DNA of 14,807 bases from an uncultured Flavobacteriales bacterium (GTDB taxonomy: Bacteria; Bacteroidota; Bacteroidia; Flavobacteriales; Crocinitomicaceae): assembly GCA_946886545.1 (NCBI GenBank), contig CAMPIU010000025.1, positions 1-14,807 of the forward strand, written 5' to 3'. The notes beneath the pieces were generated by a model. The model had not been told where the DNA came from and made no database searches. It worked only from the letters and a program-made list of their open reading frames with translations. Position 1 is the first letter of the stretch. Each line of letters opens with the position of its first letter. A program made the translations under genes and the position numbers. Shown here in pieces: positions 6,836 to 13,668 of this stretch.

Positions 6836-6891
6836 ACAGTTCACGATGAATAGATTAAGCAGAGGTTCAAAACCCTAATTCCCGGATAAAA

Positions 6892-6922
6892 CAAAAGCCG
6901 TCCTGAAACAGAACGGCTTTTG
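6892..6922 (-). terminator. Intrinsic terminator of the 688-residue T9SS protein gene
   Basis: CAAAAGCCGT (6892-6901) and ACGGCTTTTG (6913-6922) form a perfect 10-bp stem; an additional CTG/CAG pair after a mismatch can tighten the loop. On the minus strand the stem is followed by TTTTAT, giving a U-rich tail. It lies 18 bp after the stop codon of the gene ending at 6941. Confidence 0.85.
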
Positions 6923-6940
6923 CCTGGTTATTGGTATTAA

Positions 6941-9007
6941 TTATTGTTTTTGAATTCGGAAAGTAATTGGCTGACCGTCAACAAGACCATTCACAAAATA
7001 CATTCCGGATACCTGATTTGAGAAATCAACCTCAATCGTTGTTGCAGAAGAATTGGAAAATCCGAACTCAATCTCTTTCCCCTGAATATCAACTATATTT
7101 ACAATAGAGAAATCAGCTCCTGAAGTTATACTTGCTGTAAATTTACCGGTTGTAGGATTCGGATAAATTTCCAAACCGAATGTCTCTCCATTTTCCGTAA
7201 GACCTAAACAAGCATCTACATGAATAGAAAATATTGCTTCACCATCACAGCCATTTGCATCTGTGTAAGAATAAGTAATTACATGATCACCGGCACCGGC
7301 TGTTGCAGGATTTAAAACTCCTCCGCTCACTCCTGTTCCGGAATAAGTTCCGCCTGCAGGACTTCCGCCTGAAAGTGTTAATGGTGCATGGTTTATACAC
7401 ATTGTTGCAACCGGAGATGTAAACGCAACTGTTGGCGCTGTGTTTACTGTAATCATTGTTGAAGCATCACTCGTACAATTGTTTGCATCTGTATAGGTAT
7501 AAGTAACTGTCTGAGAGCCAGCTGAGGGATCAAAATCACCGCTTGCATTTACTCCTGTTCCACTGTATGTTCCTCCTGCCGGACTTCCACCTGTTAATGC
7601 AAATTCTGCTGAATTACTACAAACTGCTGAAATAGCACTTTGAGTAACTACCGGAGCCGTGTTTACGGTAATTGTCGTAGTAGCTTGATTGGTACAGTTA
7701 TTTGCATCTGTATAAGTATAAGTTATCAACTGTGTTCCAGCTGCAGGGTCAAAGTCTGTTCCAGTAACACCCGTTCCACTATAAGTTCCTCCAACCGGGT
7801 TTTCACCTGTCAATGCCAGAACTCCCGAATTATCACATATTGGTGAAATCGGAGCTAGTGTGACTGTTGGGGCTGCATTAACAGTAATAGTGTAATTGGA
7901 ATTAAACGCACATCCGTATGCATCTGTATAATCATAAGTAATTGTTTGTGTTCCTGAAGCAGGATCAAAATCACTTCCCGTAACTCCTGTTCCTGAATAG
8001 GTTCCACCTGCAGGTGAGCCTTCTGCCAACGTATAAGTTCCGGCATTATCACACAAAGCTGGTGCTGTCGTGAAGGTAATTGGGTTTGCCGGACAAACAA
8101 CTGTAATTGAATAGCTTGATGAGCCTGAACATCCGCTTGCATCGCTCACTGTTGAAGTAAAGTTAAATGTCCCGGTAGCAGTTGGCGTTCCGGAGATCGT
8201 TCCGCTTGCACTCATTGTTAATCCCGGAGGCAAAGCTCCTGCTGTAACAGCAAAATTCGGTGCTCCCAAAGCTCCGGTTTGTGTCAAAGTTGTTGAATAT
8301 GCTGATCCCGCAGTTCCAGCTGTTAAAGCACCGGCTGTTGTCATTGTGAAAGTAGGACAAACGTAAGGAGTATAATCCACCTGGTCGATTCCGATGTAGT
8401 CTGAGTTAGTTCCGTTAAGGCCTGCACCGGTTACAAAATAGCGGAAAGCAATGCGTCCGGAAGTCGGCGCAGGAAGACCTGAAATCGTGATGGTGTATTG
8501 TGTCCATGTTGTCGGATAAACACCCAAAACCAAATTTGGATTAACACTCAATAACTGTGTGGTAAAATCTCCTACCGCAGTTCCTGTACCAACGTTCGTG
8601 CTTGCGCCATTCGTACTTAAACGTACTTCCAGTCTGTCAGCATAAGAATCCGGAGCCGGTTTTCTTGTATAGAATGTAATTACATCACCATTTCTAAAGG
8701 TACGGTTCGGAGTCATCAACCAGTTACTGATTGTTCCTGTCGATCCTGTATTATTATAATTCGCGCCAATATAAGCATTCGTAGCACCATTATAAGCGTC
8801 AAATTGTCCGCCGGCACCTACGGGATTTCCCTGAAACCAGTTGGTTGTTCCGACAGCAACACTTGCATTGGTCATTACCCAACCGTTTCCGGCAAGTAAG
8901 GTGATATCATTAAAACCTTCCGAGAAGGCTTGTGCATTGGATTTTGAAATAAACCCAAGTGCAAACAATCCACATAGAGCGGCTGTTTTTAAAATTCTTG
9001 TTTTCAT
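6941..9007 (-). CDS. T9SS-secreted multidomain protein with Ig-like repeats
   Basis: 688 residues from ATG 9007. Residues 1-26 are a signal peptide (ending SKSNAQ/A). Residues 27-216 (AFSEGFNDITLLAGNGW ... YIGIDQVDYTPY) resemble a choice-of-anchor J or related jelly-roll ligand-binding domain. Residues about 224-303 are a putative Ig domain of the He_PIG type (GALPPGLTMSASGTISGTP). Four tandem repeats of about 73 residues follow (306-600), each with a Cys, GGTYSGTGV, DFDP or similar, ITYTYTDANNC and TITV. Residues 603-688 form a type A T9SS sorting domain (LEIYPNPTTGKF ... SGMYFVNGLVDG ... ITFRIQKQ). The protein is therefore expected on the cell surface or released. No catalytic domain is visible; binding or adhesion is inferred. 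It starts 11 bp after the stop of a small secreted coiled-coil gene and ends at a clear terminator. Confidence 0.9.
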   Translation of the reverse strand: MKTRILKTAALCGLFALGFISKSNAQAFSEGFNDITLLAGNGWVMTNASVAVGTTNWFQGNPVGAGGQFDAYNGATNAYIGANYNNTGSTGTISNWLMTPNRTFRNGDVITFYTRKPAPDSYADRLEVRLSTNGASTNVGTGTAVGDFTTQLLSVNPNLVLGVYPTTWTQYTITISGLPAPTSGRIAFRYFVTGAGLNGTNSDYIGIDQVDYTPYVCPTFTMTTAGALTAGTAGSAYSTTLTQTGALGAPNFAVTAGALPPGLTMSASGTISGTPTATGTFNFTSTVSDASGCSGSSSYSITVVCPANPITFTTAPALCDNAGTYTLAEGSPAGGTYSGTGVTGSDFDPASGTQTITYDYTDAYGCAFNSNYTITVNAAPTVTLAPISPICDNSGVLALTGENPVGGTYSGTGVTGTDFDPAAGTQLITYTYTDANNCTNQATTTITVNTAPVVTQSAISAVCSNSAEFALTGGSPAGGTYSGTGVNASGDFDPSAGSQTVTYTYTDANNCTSDASTMITVNTAPTVAFTSPVATMCINHAPLTLSGGSPAGGTYSGTGVSGGVLNPATAGAGDHVITYSYTDANGCDGEAIFSIHVDACLGLTENGETFGLEIYPNPTTGKFTASITSGADFSIVNIVDIQGKEIEFGFSNSSATTIEVDFSNQVSGMYFVNGLVDGQPITFRIQKQ
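7208..8092 (-). repeat. Four in-frame coding repeats of about 219 bp
   Basis: Residues 306-378, 379-451, 452-524 and 525-600 of the T9SS protein align with each other. Conserved positions are the Cys after about 14 residues, the G-G-T-Y-S-G-T-G-V box and the Y-T-D-A-x-x-C box. Nucleotide similarity is also visible, especially around the repeated GGAACTTATAGTGGAAC-type codons, so they probably arose by internal duplication and can change number by recombination. Confidence 0.75.
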
Positions 9008-9018
9008 AAGTTCAGTGA

Positions 9019-9372
9019 TTAACGTGTTTGAGGATTCGCTAAGGTTTCATAGCGCGTGATTTCTTCCTGCAACTGAGTTCTCAGTTGCGCATCTGTGGTT
9101 TTCTCAAATTCAGCCTTCAATAATCGAACGTATTCTTCTTTCAACACACGGAATTCGTCATTCAGTTTGCTTACCTGAGCTCTGGATGTAGAAACAGCCT
9201 GATCGATTTCAGTTTGCTTTGAATCCAGTTTTACACGTTGAGCACTTAATTGAGGATGTGATGAAACAACAACAGGTGTTGATTGTTTTAAAGAGTTAGT
9301 TTGGGATTGTCCAAAGCTCACATGAGCCAACGAACATACACAAAGCCCAATGAATAGTAACTTTTTTTTCAT
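9019..9372 (-). CDS. Small exported coiled-coil protein, unknown function
   Basis: 117 residues from ATG 9372. Residues 1-21 are a signal peptide (MKKKLLFIGLCVCSLAHVSFGQ). The rest is polar and charged with no Cys in the mature part. From about residue 42 to 112 it has regular hydrophobic spacing (VKLDSKQTEIDQAVS, VSKLNDEFRVLKEEYVRLLKAEFE, LRTQLQEEITRYETL), consistent with a long helical coiled coil. I do not recognise a family. It is the first gene of a unit with the T9SS protein gene (11 bp gap), which suggests a partnership at the envelope, although that is inference. The start codon is followed by eight adenines. A promoter is predicted about 220 bp upstream. Confidence 0.75.
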   Translation of the reverse strand: MKKKLLFIGLCVCSLAHVSFGQSQTNSLKQSTPVVVSSHPQLSAQRVKLDSKQTEIDQAVSTSRAQVSKLNDEFRVLKEEYVRLLKAEFEKTTDAQLRTQLQEEITRYETLANPQTR

Positions 9373-9584
9373 AGTAACTTGATTAATTGTTCGAAAATAG
9401 ACAATTACGTTCCGCTTTGAATGCTCAAAACGTTCAACAGAAGAAAATCAGGGGTTAACCCTTGTACAGGAAGAATGTGCTGTGTACGGTTTATTAAGTC
9501 ATCTGAGACAGACCGGGAAGCAATTCTCCCACACACTCAGATTCCACCAGTGAATAGTAACGCTATTTTCATTAAGTAATAGTA

Positions 9585-9600
9585 TTTGTTTCGAAACAAA
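9585..9600. promoter_or_regulatory. 16-bp palindrome overlapping a predicted -7 box (candidate operator)
   Basis: TTTGTTTCGAAACAAA is a perfect palindrome. It shares its last four bases with the TAnnTTTG box of the predicted promoter and extends over the expected transcription start. That placement suits a repressor dimer site. As RNA it would form a 5'-end hairpin. Confidence 0.5.
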
Positions 9601-9627
9601 AGTACAAAGAAACCAGGCACTTACAAA
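9597..9627 (-). promoter_or_regulatory. Bacteroidota-type promoter for the coiled-coil/T9SS protein unit
   Basis: On the minus strand TTTG (9627-9624), a spacer of exactly 19 bp, and TACTTTTG (9604-9597) match the Bacteroidota consensus TTTG-N19-TAnnTTTG at every fixed position. Transcription would begin near 9590-9594, leaving a leader of about 220 nt before the ATG at 9372. Confidence 0.65.
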
Positions 9628-9720
9628 AATGACACCCGACAAATGACTATAATCCATCTATGAATTATCGAACTAAGCAGTTGAGTAAATATTTAACTGA
9701 AATTTAATGATAACTGAATA

Positions 9721-11034
9721 TCAGGAAACGAATTTACCGTACAGATCGTAATGATCAGCAGAAGTAATTTCGACCAGGGCGAAGTCCCCGATACTTACAT
9801 ATCCTTCTGATTTTTTTACCAATACTTCATTGTCTACTTCCGGTGAATCAAATTCAGTTCTTCCGATGAAATAATCACCTTCGATCCGGTCAAAAAGAAC
9901 CTTGAAGGTTTTCCCTATCTTTTCCTGGTTCAATTCGTAACTAATACCCGATTGCAACTCCATGATCTCATCCGCGCGCTGGCGTTTCACCTCATCCGGA
10001 ACATCGTCTTCCAATGAATAAGCATGGGTATTCTCTTCATGAGAGTAAGTAAAGATTCCCAAACGATCAAAACGCATGCGTTCTACGAATTCGTACATTT
10101 CCCGAAAATCTTCTTCCGTTTCACCCGGATAACCCGCTATTAAAGTAGTACGGATTGCAACTCCGGGAACTTTTTCACGAATGGTATTTACCAAAGCTTC
10201 TGTCTTCTCACGTGTAATTCCACGACGCATCGATTGAAGAATTTTCGTTGAACCGTGCTGCAAAGGCATATCCAAATACAAACACACATTCGGATGTTTC
10301 ACCATCGCGTCCAGCACATCCATAGGGAACCCTGCCGGAAACGCATAATGCAAGCGGATCCACTCAATTCCTTCAACTGCAGCCAACTGGTCTAGCAACT
10401 CGGCCAGATTACGCTTTTTGTAGATATCCAATCCGTAGTAAGTCAAATCCTGTGCGATGAGCAAAATCTCTTTTACTCCCTGAGCAGCAAGGCTCTTCGC
10501 GGATTTCACCAATTCATCCATTGGTGTTGAAAGGTGCTTACCCCTCATTAAGGGAATGGCACAAAAGGAACAAGGTCTGTCGCATCCTTCTGCTATTTTG
10601 AAGTAAGCATAGTGTGATGGCGTTGTCAATAAACGCTCTCCAACCAATTCATGCTTGTAATCTGCTTTTAATGTTTTTAGTAAGCGCGGTAAATCCCTTG
10701 TACCGAAGAAGGCATCTACTTCGGGAATTTCCTGCTCCAAATCATCTTTATAACGTTGAACCAAACAACCCGTAACATATACTTTGTCAACGAGTCCTTC
10801 GTTTTTGGCATCTGCATAACGCAAAATCGTATCAATTGATTCTTGTTTTGCATTGTCTATAAAGCCACAGGTGTTAATAATGACGATTTCGGAATCATCT
10901 TGTTTGGCTTCATGTTCCACTTCAAATTTATTGGCTTTCAATTGTGCCATCAGAACCTCTGAATCAAAGGTATTTTTGGCACATCCAAGTGTAACTACAT
11001 TTACTTTATTCTTACGAAGTGTTTTTGTTTTCAT
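9721..11034 (-). CDS. rimO: Ribosomal protein uS12 methylthiotransferase RimO
   Basis: 437 residues, ATG 11034 to TGA. RimO is a radical-SAM enzyme that adds a methylthio group to a conserved Asp of ribosomal protein uS12, using two 4Fe-4S clusters in the cytosol. The N-terminal UPF0004 domain carries cluster-binding Cys18 (VTLGCAKNTFDSE), Cys56 (INTCGFID) and Cys90 (VTGCLVQR). The radical-SAM motif C-x3-C-x2-C is C151, C155, C158 (EGCDRPCSFCAIP). LRRGIT-type and AGYPGETEEDF segments follow (about 277-312), and the C-terminal TRAM domain is about 370-437. The GCAKN and FGTRD features favour RimO over MiaB. Length is typical. lgt lies upstream on the same strand but 275 bp away and behind a terminator, so rimO probably has its own promoter. 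Confidence 0.96.
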   Translation of the reverse strand: MKTKTLRKNKVNVVTLGCAKNTFDSEVLMAQLKANKFEVEHEAKQDDSEIVIINTCGFIDNAKQESIDTILRYADAKNEGLVDKVYVTGCLVQRYKDDLEQEIPEVDAFFGTRDLPRLLKTLKADYKHELVGERLLTTPSHYAYFKIAEGCDRPCSFCAIPLMRGKHLSTPMDELVKSAKSLAAQGVKEILLIAQDLTYYGLDIYKKRNLAELLDQLAAVEGIEWIRLHYAFPAGFPMDVLDAMVKHPNVCLYLDMPLQHGSTKILQSMRRGITREKTEALVNTIREKVPGVAIRTTLIAGYPGETEEDFREMYEFVERMRFDRLGIFTYSHEENTHAYSLEDDVPDEVKRQRADEIMELQSGISYELNQEKIGKTFKVLFDRIEGDYFIGRTEFDSPEVDNEVLVKKSEGYVSIGDFALVEITSADHYDLYGKFVS

Positions 11035-11093
11035 GAAATCGATTCAATACTAAAAGGGGGCACAACGCTAACGCCTTAGCTTCAGCGGAGGCG

Positions 11094-11101
11094 CAAAGAT
11101 A
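11094..11101 (-). promoter_or_regulatory. Candidate -7 box for rimO
   Basis: TATCTTTG on the minus strand (followed by CGCC) is a full match to TAnnTTTG, in the form most common in Flavobacteriales. At 19-bp spacing the -33 position reads CCTG, which matches only half of TTTG. The predicted leader to ATG 11034 is about 55 nt. The rest of the 11035-11309 spacer shows no gene. Confidence 0.5.
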
Positions 11102-11271
11102 CGGTAAATTCTTTGAAGTTCAGGAGAATTGACACTTCAACTATGCTCAGTGTACTTTTCAGAAGGTAAAAGTGAAAGTAAAAGGTGGGGTATCTACGCT
11201 TTATACTGGGAGTAAAGTGGTAATATCCATACTTTATTCACACGGTAACTTTGGTGTTTCCATATATTTTA

Positions 11272-11301
11272 AAAGCCCCAACACTTAATTGTCAGGGCTT
11301 T
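11272..11301 (-). terminator. Intrinsic terminator of lgt
   Basis: AAAGCCC (11272-11278) pairs with GGGCTTT (11295-11301) across a 16-nt loop. On the minus strand the right side reads GGGGCTTTT. It begins 9 bp after the lgt stop codon. The stem is short and the T-run is only four, so strength is moderate. Confidence 0.65.
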
Positions 11302-11309
11302 CAACTATT

Positions 11310-12197
11310 TTAAGAAAGTGGTATTGCAACCGCTTCATCGAATTTGGCTTGTTCTTTTTCCGGCACCTTGCGGAATGTTAAGTACAATCCGATCAGGATA
11401 AATGGAATACTCAATAGTTGTCCGGTATTCAAAGCCCACACATCATCCCGGTCCGTTTGACCAACCTTAACGAATTCAATTACGAATCTTGCAGTCCAGA
11501 TAAGGATCATAAACATTCCGAATAATCTTCCCGGAATTGCTTTTGCATTCGTCTTCCAATACATTCTAAAAAGGACAATGAATGAGAACAAATAAGTGAT
11601 TGCTTCATACAATTGTGCCGGATGACGTGGAATCACATTTCCATTTGCATCCAAGTATTCAGGACCTGCATTGTAAAAATTAAAACCCCATGGAAGATCC
11701 GTTGGAATACCAATAATCTCGTGATTGACCAGGTTTCCCAATCGGATAAAACATCCGGCGATAGCAATGGGTGCAACAATACGGTCGAGGATCCACAACA
11801 TCGGACGATGAACTACCTTTTTGGAATAAACATAAAGCATAATTAAAATCACAATTGCTGCTCCATGACTGGCTAATCCACCCTCCCAAATTTTCAAAAT
11901 AGAAAGCGGATGATCAAAATATCCCTCCTCCAATATATATCCATTTGCTGCTTTCACATCCCAATAAGGTCCGTAAAACAAAACATGACCTAAACGAGCA
12001 CCGATAATGGTTGCGGGAACCACATAGAGCAATAGTTTATCCAGATACTTTTCAGGAATACCTTCGGATTTAAACATTCTTTTGATAATGTAATATCCGA
12101 GGATCATTCCACCTACAAACAACAATCCGTATAGGTTAGGAGTTGACCACCCATCTACCAATTGTGAATCTACCTTCCAGTCAATTGCTAATTCCAC
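11310..12197 (-). CDS. lgt: Prolipoprotein diacylglyceryl transferase
   Basis: 295 residues starting at GTG 12197; no ATG is available at the family N-terminus. Lgt, an inner-membrane enzyme, transfers diacylglycerol from phosphatidylglycerol to the lipobox Cys of prolipoproteins, the first step of lipoprotein maturation. About seven membrane segments are visible, including about 22-38, 53-72, 112-125 and 200-213. Conserved features: GARLGHVLFY (66-75), WEGGLASHGA (104-113, with the family His H111), the signature RLGNLVNHEIIG (152-163), RHPAQLYEA (191-199, Tyr197), and RFVIEFVK (237-244). Length is slightly above E. coli Lgt. It lies 32 bp after the trhO C-terminal segment on the same strand, suggesting co-transcription, and ends at a hairpin terminator. 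Confidence 0.96.
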   Translation of the reverse strand: MELAIDWKVDSQLVDGWSTPNLYGLLFVGGMILGYYIIKRMFKSEGIPEKYLDKLLLYVVPATIIGARLGHVLFYGPYWDVKAANGYILEEGYFDHPLSILKIWEGGLASHGAAIVILIMLYVYSKKVVHRPMLWILDRIVAPIAIAGCFIRLGNLVNHEIIGIPTDLPWGFNFYNAGPEYLDANGNVIPRHPAQLYEAITYLFSFIVLFRMYWKTNAKAIPGRLFGMFMILIWTARFVIEFVKVGQTDRDDVWALNTGQLLSIPFILIGLYLTFRKVPEKEQAKFDEAVAIPLS

Positions 12198-12229
12198 GTG
12201 CTTAATTTTGTTGGTCGAAGATAGTTGTT

Positions 12230-12553
12230 TTATTGATTCAATTTCTGCAATAAATGCTCTGCTCTTCCTTTTTTGAAAATTTTATTGCTGTTTTCCAATC
12301 CTTTTCTCAATGCTTTTTGCTCTTCTAAAGGAAGGTGAATAATATCCTGACATTCCGGAGTACAGCAGCTTTCGTACTTCGCATTGCACTTTTCGCACTG
12401 GATGAATAACAAATGACAGGCTTCATTCGCACAATTCACATGTACATCTGCCGGCTCTCCGCATTGGTGGCAATTTGAAACGATATCGTCTGTGATCCGC
12501 TCTCCCCGACGTTCATCAAACACAAAGTTCTTACCGATAAACCGGTTTTCCAA
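12230..12553 (-). CDS. trhO: TrhO C-terminal Cys-rich segment, separated by an in-frame TAG
   Basis: This frame continues that of the trhO N-terminal part directly: GGIIKYANEC, stop TAG (12563-12565), then [23 protein letters not shown]. Hence it is the missing 3' part of the same gene, not an independent family. The first possible start is TTG 12553, preceded by a purine-rich GGAAAAAGGA. The 107 residues contain nine Cys (28, 31, 41, 46, 53, 56, 63, 64, 68 counted from the TTG) in [28 protein letters not shown] and SCCTPEC, matching the metal-binding-like C-terminal domain of long TrhO/YceA proteins. Conservation is good with no further lesion, so the stop is recent, a sequencing error, or tolerated through re-initiation or readthrough. 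Ends with TAA, 32 bp before lgt. Confidence 0.75.
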   Translation of the reverse strand: MENRFIGKNFVFDERRGERITDDIVSNCHQCGEPADVHVNCANEACHLLFIQCEKCNAKYESCCTPECQDIIHLPLEEQKALRKGLENSNKIFKKGRAEHLLQKLNQ

Positions 12554-12562
12554 TCCTTTTTC

Positions 12563-13273
12563 CTAGCACTCGTTGGCATACTTAATGATCCCGCCTTCCA
12601 GCTGATGTACATTCTTAAATCCGCGGTGCTTGAACCAGGCAGAAGCTTTTTCACAGCGAATTCCCCCGGTACAATACATGACGATATTCTTATCTTCGTT
12701 CCCTTTCAGATAAGCATCTTCAATGATCGGCAAAGATTCACGAAAGGTGTCTACGTCGGGAAGAATGGCTCCTTTGAAATGACCTACTTCATGTTCGTAG
12801 TGATTCCTGAAATCAATTAAAATGGTATCCGGATCCTGAGTCAATTTATTGAACTCTTCCGCTTTCAAATGCTTACCTATATCGGTCACATCGAACGATT
12901 CATCACTTAAACCATCTGCTAAGATCTTGCTTCTGACTTTGACTTTCAGCTTCAGGAATGGAAACTCTGCTCCTTCTTCCTCCACAGCGATATTTAATCG
13001 CACACCATCCAGAAAATCGATGGAGTAAAGGTCCGAACGGAAATCATTCAAGCGATCGGTCGGTACAGAAATCTGCGCGTTGATTCCTTCATGAGCGACA
13101 TAAATACGTCCGACAACCTGAAGGTTATTCAATAATTGGTATAAGTAATCTCTGAAAATTTGAGGATTGGCAATTTTTGCATACTTATAGAATGAGATGG
13201 TCGCAAATTCATGACCCGCCTCGCGCAATTTTTGCTCTAATTCCTCCTTACTAAATGTGTTCCACAGTTGCAT
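12563..13273 (-). CDS. trhO: tRNA uridine(34) hydroxylase TrhO, N-terminal part cut short by TAG
   Basis: 236 residues from ATG 13273. TrhO (YceA) makes 5-hydroxyuridine at the wobble position 34 of tRNAs using oxygen. Residues about 1-115 are the N-terminal acylphosphatase-like domain (ISFYKYAKIANP, RIYVAHEGINAQIS, FPFLKLKVKVRSKIL). Residues about 128-232 are the rhodanese domain (ILIDFRNHYEHEVGHFKGA) with the active-site loop YCTGGIRCEKAS holding Cys201, Arg206 and Cys207. The family protein is about 320-350 residues, but here TAG follows ANEC, and the rest of the gene continues in the same frame. A Gln CAG to TAG change is one plausible single-base cause. The active-site Cys is retained, so the product could have partial activity. 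The start is preceded by a TATCTTTG box. Confidence 0.85.
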   Translation of the reverse strand: MQLWNTFSKEELEQKLREAGHEFATISFYKYAKIANPQIFRDYLYQLLNNLQVVGRIYVAHEGINAQISVPTDRLNDFRSDLYSIDFLDGVRLNIAVEEEGAEFPFLKLKVKVRSKILADGLSDESFDVTDIGKHLKAEEFNKLTQDPDTILIDFRNHYEHEVGHFKGAILPDVDTFRESLPIIEDAYLKGNEDKNIVMYCTGGIRCEKASAWFKHRGFKNVHQLEGGIIKYANEC

Positions 13274-13302
13274 GCTATGTTTGTTTTTGTAAAAAGTTGG
13301 TG

Positions 13303-13310
13303 CAAAGATA
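13303..13310 (-). promoter_or_regulatory. Candidate -7 box for trhO (and perhaps lgt)
   Basis: TATCTTTG on the minus strand, followed by CACC, is a full TAnnTTTG match, about 30 bp before ATG 13273. No TTTG is found at the expected -33 distance; that region lies inside the 8-bp tandem repeats. Confidence 0.5.
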
Positions 13311-13312
13311 TA

Positions 13313-13368
13313 AAGACTTTAGGATATTAGGACATCAGGATATTAAGATTTTAGGACATTAGGATTGG
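13313..13368. repeat. Seven degenerate 8-bp tandem repeats (consensus AGGAYATT)
   Basis: Successive 8-mers read AAGACTTT, AGGATATT, AGGACATC, AGGATATT, AAGATTTT, AGGACATT, AGGATTGG. The period is exactly 8 bp without indels. The array ends 2 bp from the trhO -7 box on the upstream side and so occupies the -33 region. Confidence 0.75.
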
Positions 13369-13380
13369 ATACTTTTACAA

Positions 13381-13417
13381 AAAAACTCTGATCAACATGA
13401 TGTCAGCAAGAGTTTTT
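13381..13417 (-). terminator. Terminator-like hairpin downstream of the asparagine synthetase B-like gene
   Basis: AAAAACTCT (13381-13389) and AGAGTTTTT (13409-13417) form a perfect 9-bp stem with a 19-nt loop, and CTG/CAG can pair further inside. On the minus strand the stem runs into seven T, giving a good intrinsic terminator; it could also act on the + strand (TTTTTATAATTT). It is about 250 bp after the stop at 13669, so the transcript would have a long 3' end. Confidence 0.65.
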
Positions 13418-13668
13418 ATAATTTAAACCTAAACCCTAAATTTATCTGGCTTTAGGAAGCCGTACCTACCTAACACACACTATTAACAGAATAAAAAAAC
13501 ACTGTTCACAATCAGGTACGACTGAAATTGAGTTTTGGATGTTTAAAAGAAAAGAATACGCATCAATACACTTATTATCAATAAGTTGAGAGCAAAAAAA
13601 ACCAGTTCAGACGTAATATTGCGGAATTACTTTTATCCTTTTAGAAGATTCCATTAATTCGTAATTCC

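Larger units (their letters stand above)
9373..9720. other. 348-bp intergenic region with leader structures
   Basis: No gene is apparent. On the minus strand, from right to left, it holds: a short tail after rimO with the palindrome TAAATATTTA (9686-9695), a candidate promoter (9597-9627), the palindrome at 9585-9600, then about 215 nt of likely 5' leader. In the leader I see paired segments ATCTGAG/CTCAGAT (9501-9507, 9536-9542) enclosing GGGA/TCCC (9515-9518, 9527-9530), GTACA/TGTAC (9464-9468, 9483-9487), palindrome GGGTTAACCC (9452-9461) and TAATTGT/ACAATTA (9384-9390, 9401-9407). They match no riboswitch family I know. Confidence 0.5.
13274..13668. other. 395-bp intergenic region rich in repeats and hairpins
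   Basis: No gene is convincing here. From left to right it has a -7 box for trhO (13303-13310), 8-bp tandem repeats (13313-13368), a terminator-like hairpin (13381-13417), and nested pairs CGTACCT/AGGTACG (13461-13467, 13514-13520) enclosing AACAG/CTGTT (13485-13489, 13502-13506). Further right are a perfect ACTTATT-ATC-AATAAGT hairpin (13570-13586) and GGAATTAC/GTAATTCC (13623-13630, 13661-13668) abutting the stop of the next gene. Confidence 0.55.

Noticed and set aside
7640..8360. Several open frames on both strands within the repeat region of the T9SS protein gene.
   Set aside because: They are low-complexity Ser/Thr/Gln or Ile-rich translations of the repeats in wrong frames and show no family features.
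9501..9542. The ATCTGAG/CTCAGAT leader structure as a known riboswitch.
   Set aside because: I could not match it to conserved cores of cobalamin, TPP, SAM, FMN or other familiar classes.
9681..9700. AT-rich palindrome TAAATATTTA after rimO as a terminator.
   Set aside because: The stem would be very weak and has no GC core; I cannot support it as a terminator.
12436..12654. A frame overlapping the trhO break (minus strand, 12436-12654) that might indicate a frameshift.
   Set aside because: Its protein is not TrhO-like. The two TrhO parts are in the same frame, separated by TAG only, so it is a nonsense codon and not a frameshift.
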